Shown: piece by piece, positions 63,474 to 64,000 of the stretch
Numbering within the stretch: the stretch's first letter is position 1
How the letters are laid out: each line of letters begins with the position of its first letter
Assembly (NCBI GenBank): GCA_021827205.1
Contig: JAKAWV010000004.1
Location: 89,491 to 153,490, forward strand
Direction: 5' to 3'
DNA length: 64,000 nucleotides
Source of the DNA: Pseudomonadota bacterium
GTDB taxonomy: Bacteria; Pseudomonadota; Gammaproteobacteria; Xanthomonadales; Rhodanobacteraceae
Program-made: the position numbers and the translations under genes
Notes under the pieces: model-generated
Seen by the model: the letters and a program-made list of their open reading frames with translations, nothing else
Database searches by the model: none
Told to the model about the DNA's origin: nothing

Positions 63474-64000
63474 CTCGTTGCCGGTGAGGAAGGCCGGCAG
63501 GCCGTCGTTGGTCGCGGCATCGACCAGCTTGGCGATGCGGCGTTCGGCGATCGAGGCCAGCACCGGGATCGCCGCCTTGACGTAGCTCATCGCCAGCGCC
63601 AGCGGCATGCCGTGGAAGTGGCCCGCGGAGACGACTTGATCCTCGATCGCCTGCGCGCCCTCGACATCGGGGAACAGCAGCGGGTTGTCGGTGACGGCGT
63701 TGAGTTCGATCTCGACCACGCGCGCGGCCTGCGCCAGCGCGTCGCGCACCGCGCCGTGGACCTGCGGGATGCAGCGCAGGCTGTAGGCGTCCTGCGGCTG
63801 GTGCTTCTTGCCGCCGCGGAACGGCAGGAAACGCGTGTAGAAGGACTCGCGGCCGTGACGCCGGTGCGCCGGCACCCAGTCCCAGGCCAGATCGAAGTGC
63901 AGCGCCTGGTCCTCGGGCTCGCGCCAGGCCTGCGCGGTCCAGGTCGCGAAGCGCGGCACCAGGTGGTAGGGGATGTCGATCAGGGTCGAGCCGGCCAGCA
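63474..64000 (-). pseudogene. 5' fragment of an aromatic amino acid (histidine-type) lyase, truncated by window edge
   Basis: The frame enters from beyond the window ('LIDIPYHLVPRFATW') and continues through lyase motifs 'QDAYSLRCIPQVHGA', 'ELNAVTDNPLLFPD', 'GHFHGMPLALAMSYVKAA' and 'DGLPAFLTGNE', where the insertion begins. After that the frame reads about 44 meaningless residues to a stop at 63342 inside the element. The MIO-forming Ala-Ser-Gly would lie outside the window. Substrate (His, Phe or Tyr) cannot be decided. Confidence 0.85.

Overview
The window reads as a chromosome segment of a high-GC gammaproteobacterium of the Xanthomonadales (Lysobacterales), probably near Rhodanobacteraceae. 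This rests on gene order and content rather than any database search: tpiA-secG-tRNA-Leu(GAG)-nuoA-N, glmM-folP-ftsH-rlmE with divergent yhbY, pyrG-kdsA-eno-ftsB-ispD-ispF-truD-surE-pcm-nlpD, mtnB-mtnD-mtnC, a high-potential iron-sulfur protein, and a fully overlapping his operon headed by a TrpR-family regulator.

Layout. 0.35-15.3 kb (minus strand): all fourteen nuo genes of respiratory complex I, preceded by tRNA-Leu(GAG), secG and tpiA. Two intergenic gaps inside the operon (nuoG-nuoF and nuoF-nuoE) carry repeat or hairpin structures. 16.7-25.2 kb: an SDR oxidoreductase, a VIT-type metal transporter, glmM, folP, ftsH, rlmE, yhbY, an Mth938-like protein and nlpD. 25.2-37.3 kb: yqaA-like, pcm, surE, Smr protein, a truD reduced to its two ends, ispF, ispD, ftsB, eno, kdsA, pyrG, an M24 peptidase and parE. 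37.5-43.7 kb: three tandem paralogues of a multi-TM plus GAF sensor-like protein with no kinase domain, with a RelE/ParE-type toxin-antitoxin pair between copies 1 and 2. 43.8-48.6 kb: GNAT/DUF1778 toxin-antitoxin pair, an unknown membrane-anchored protein, Nudix hydrolase, APC amino-acid permease and HiPIP. 48.7-51.8 kb: methionine-salvage genes mtnB-mtnD-mtnC coupled to a GST, and a DHFR-like reductase. 51.8-59.3 kb: hisIE-F-A-H-B-C-D-G and a TrpR-like regulator under a palindromic operator.

59.4-64.0 kb is an accessory region: an HNH endonuclease with HEAR repeats, a DUF4160/DUF2442-HTH pair, and an aromatic amino acid (histidine-type) lyase gene split by a 2.1-kb insertion. The insertion (61371-63473) has perfect 10-bp terminal inverted repeats, a 5-bp target duplication, no transposase, and one cargo gene: an ABC-type ATPase fused to a TOPRIM/DUF4435-like domain, a domain combination known from OLD- and PARIS-type anti-phage proteins. 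Removing the element and one copy of the duplication restores the lyase reading frame exactly.

The most unusual items are that insertion with its putative defence cargo, the in-frame internal deletion of truD, the triplicated GAF sensor family with nearly identical C-terminal halves and divergent N-terminal halves, and the candidate his operator. No CRISPR array was seen. Start sites were chosen by family alignment from memory, ribosome-binding sites and stop/start overlaps; no homology searches were possible.
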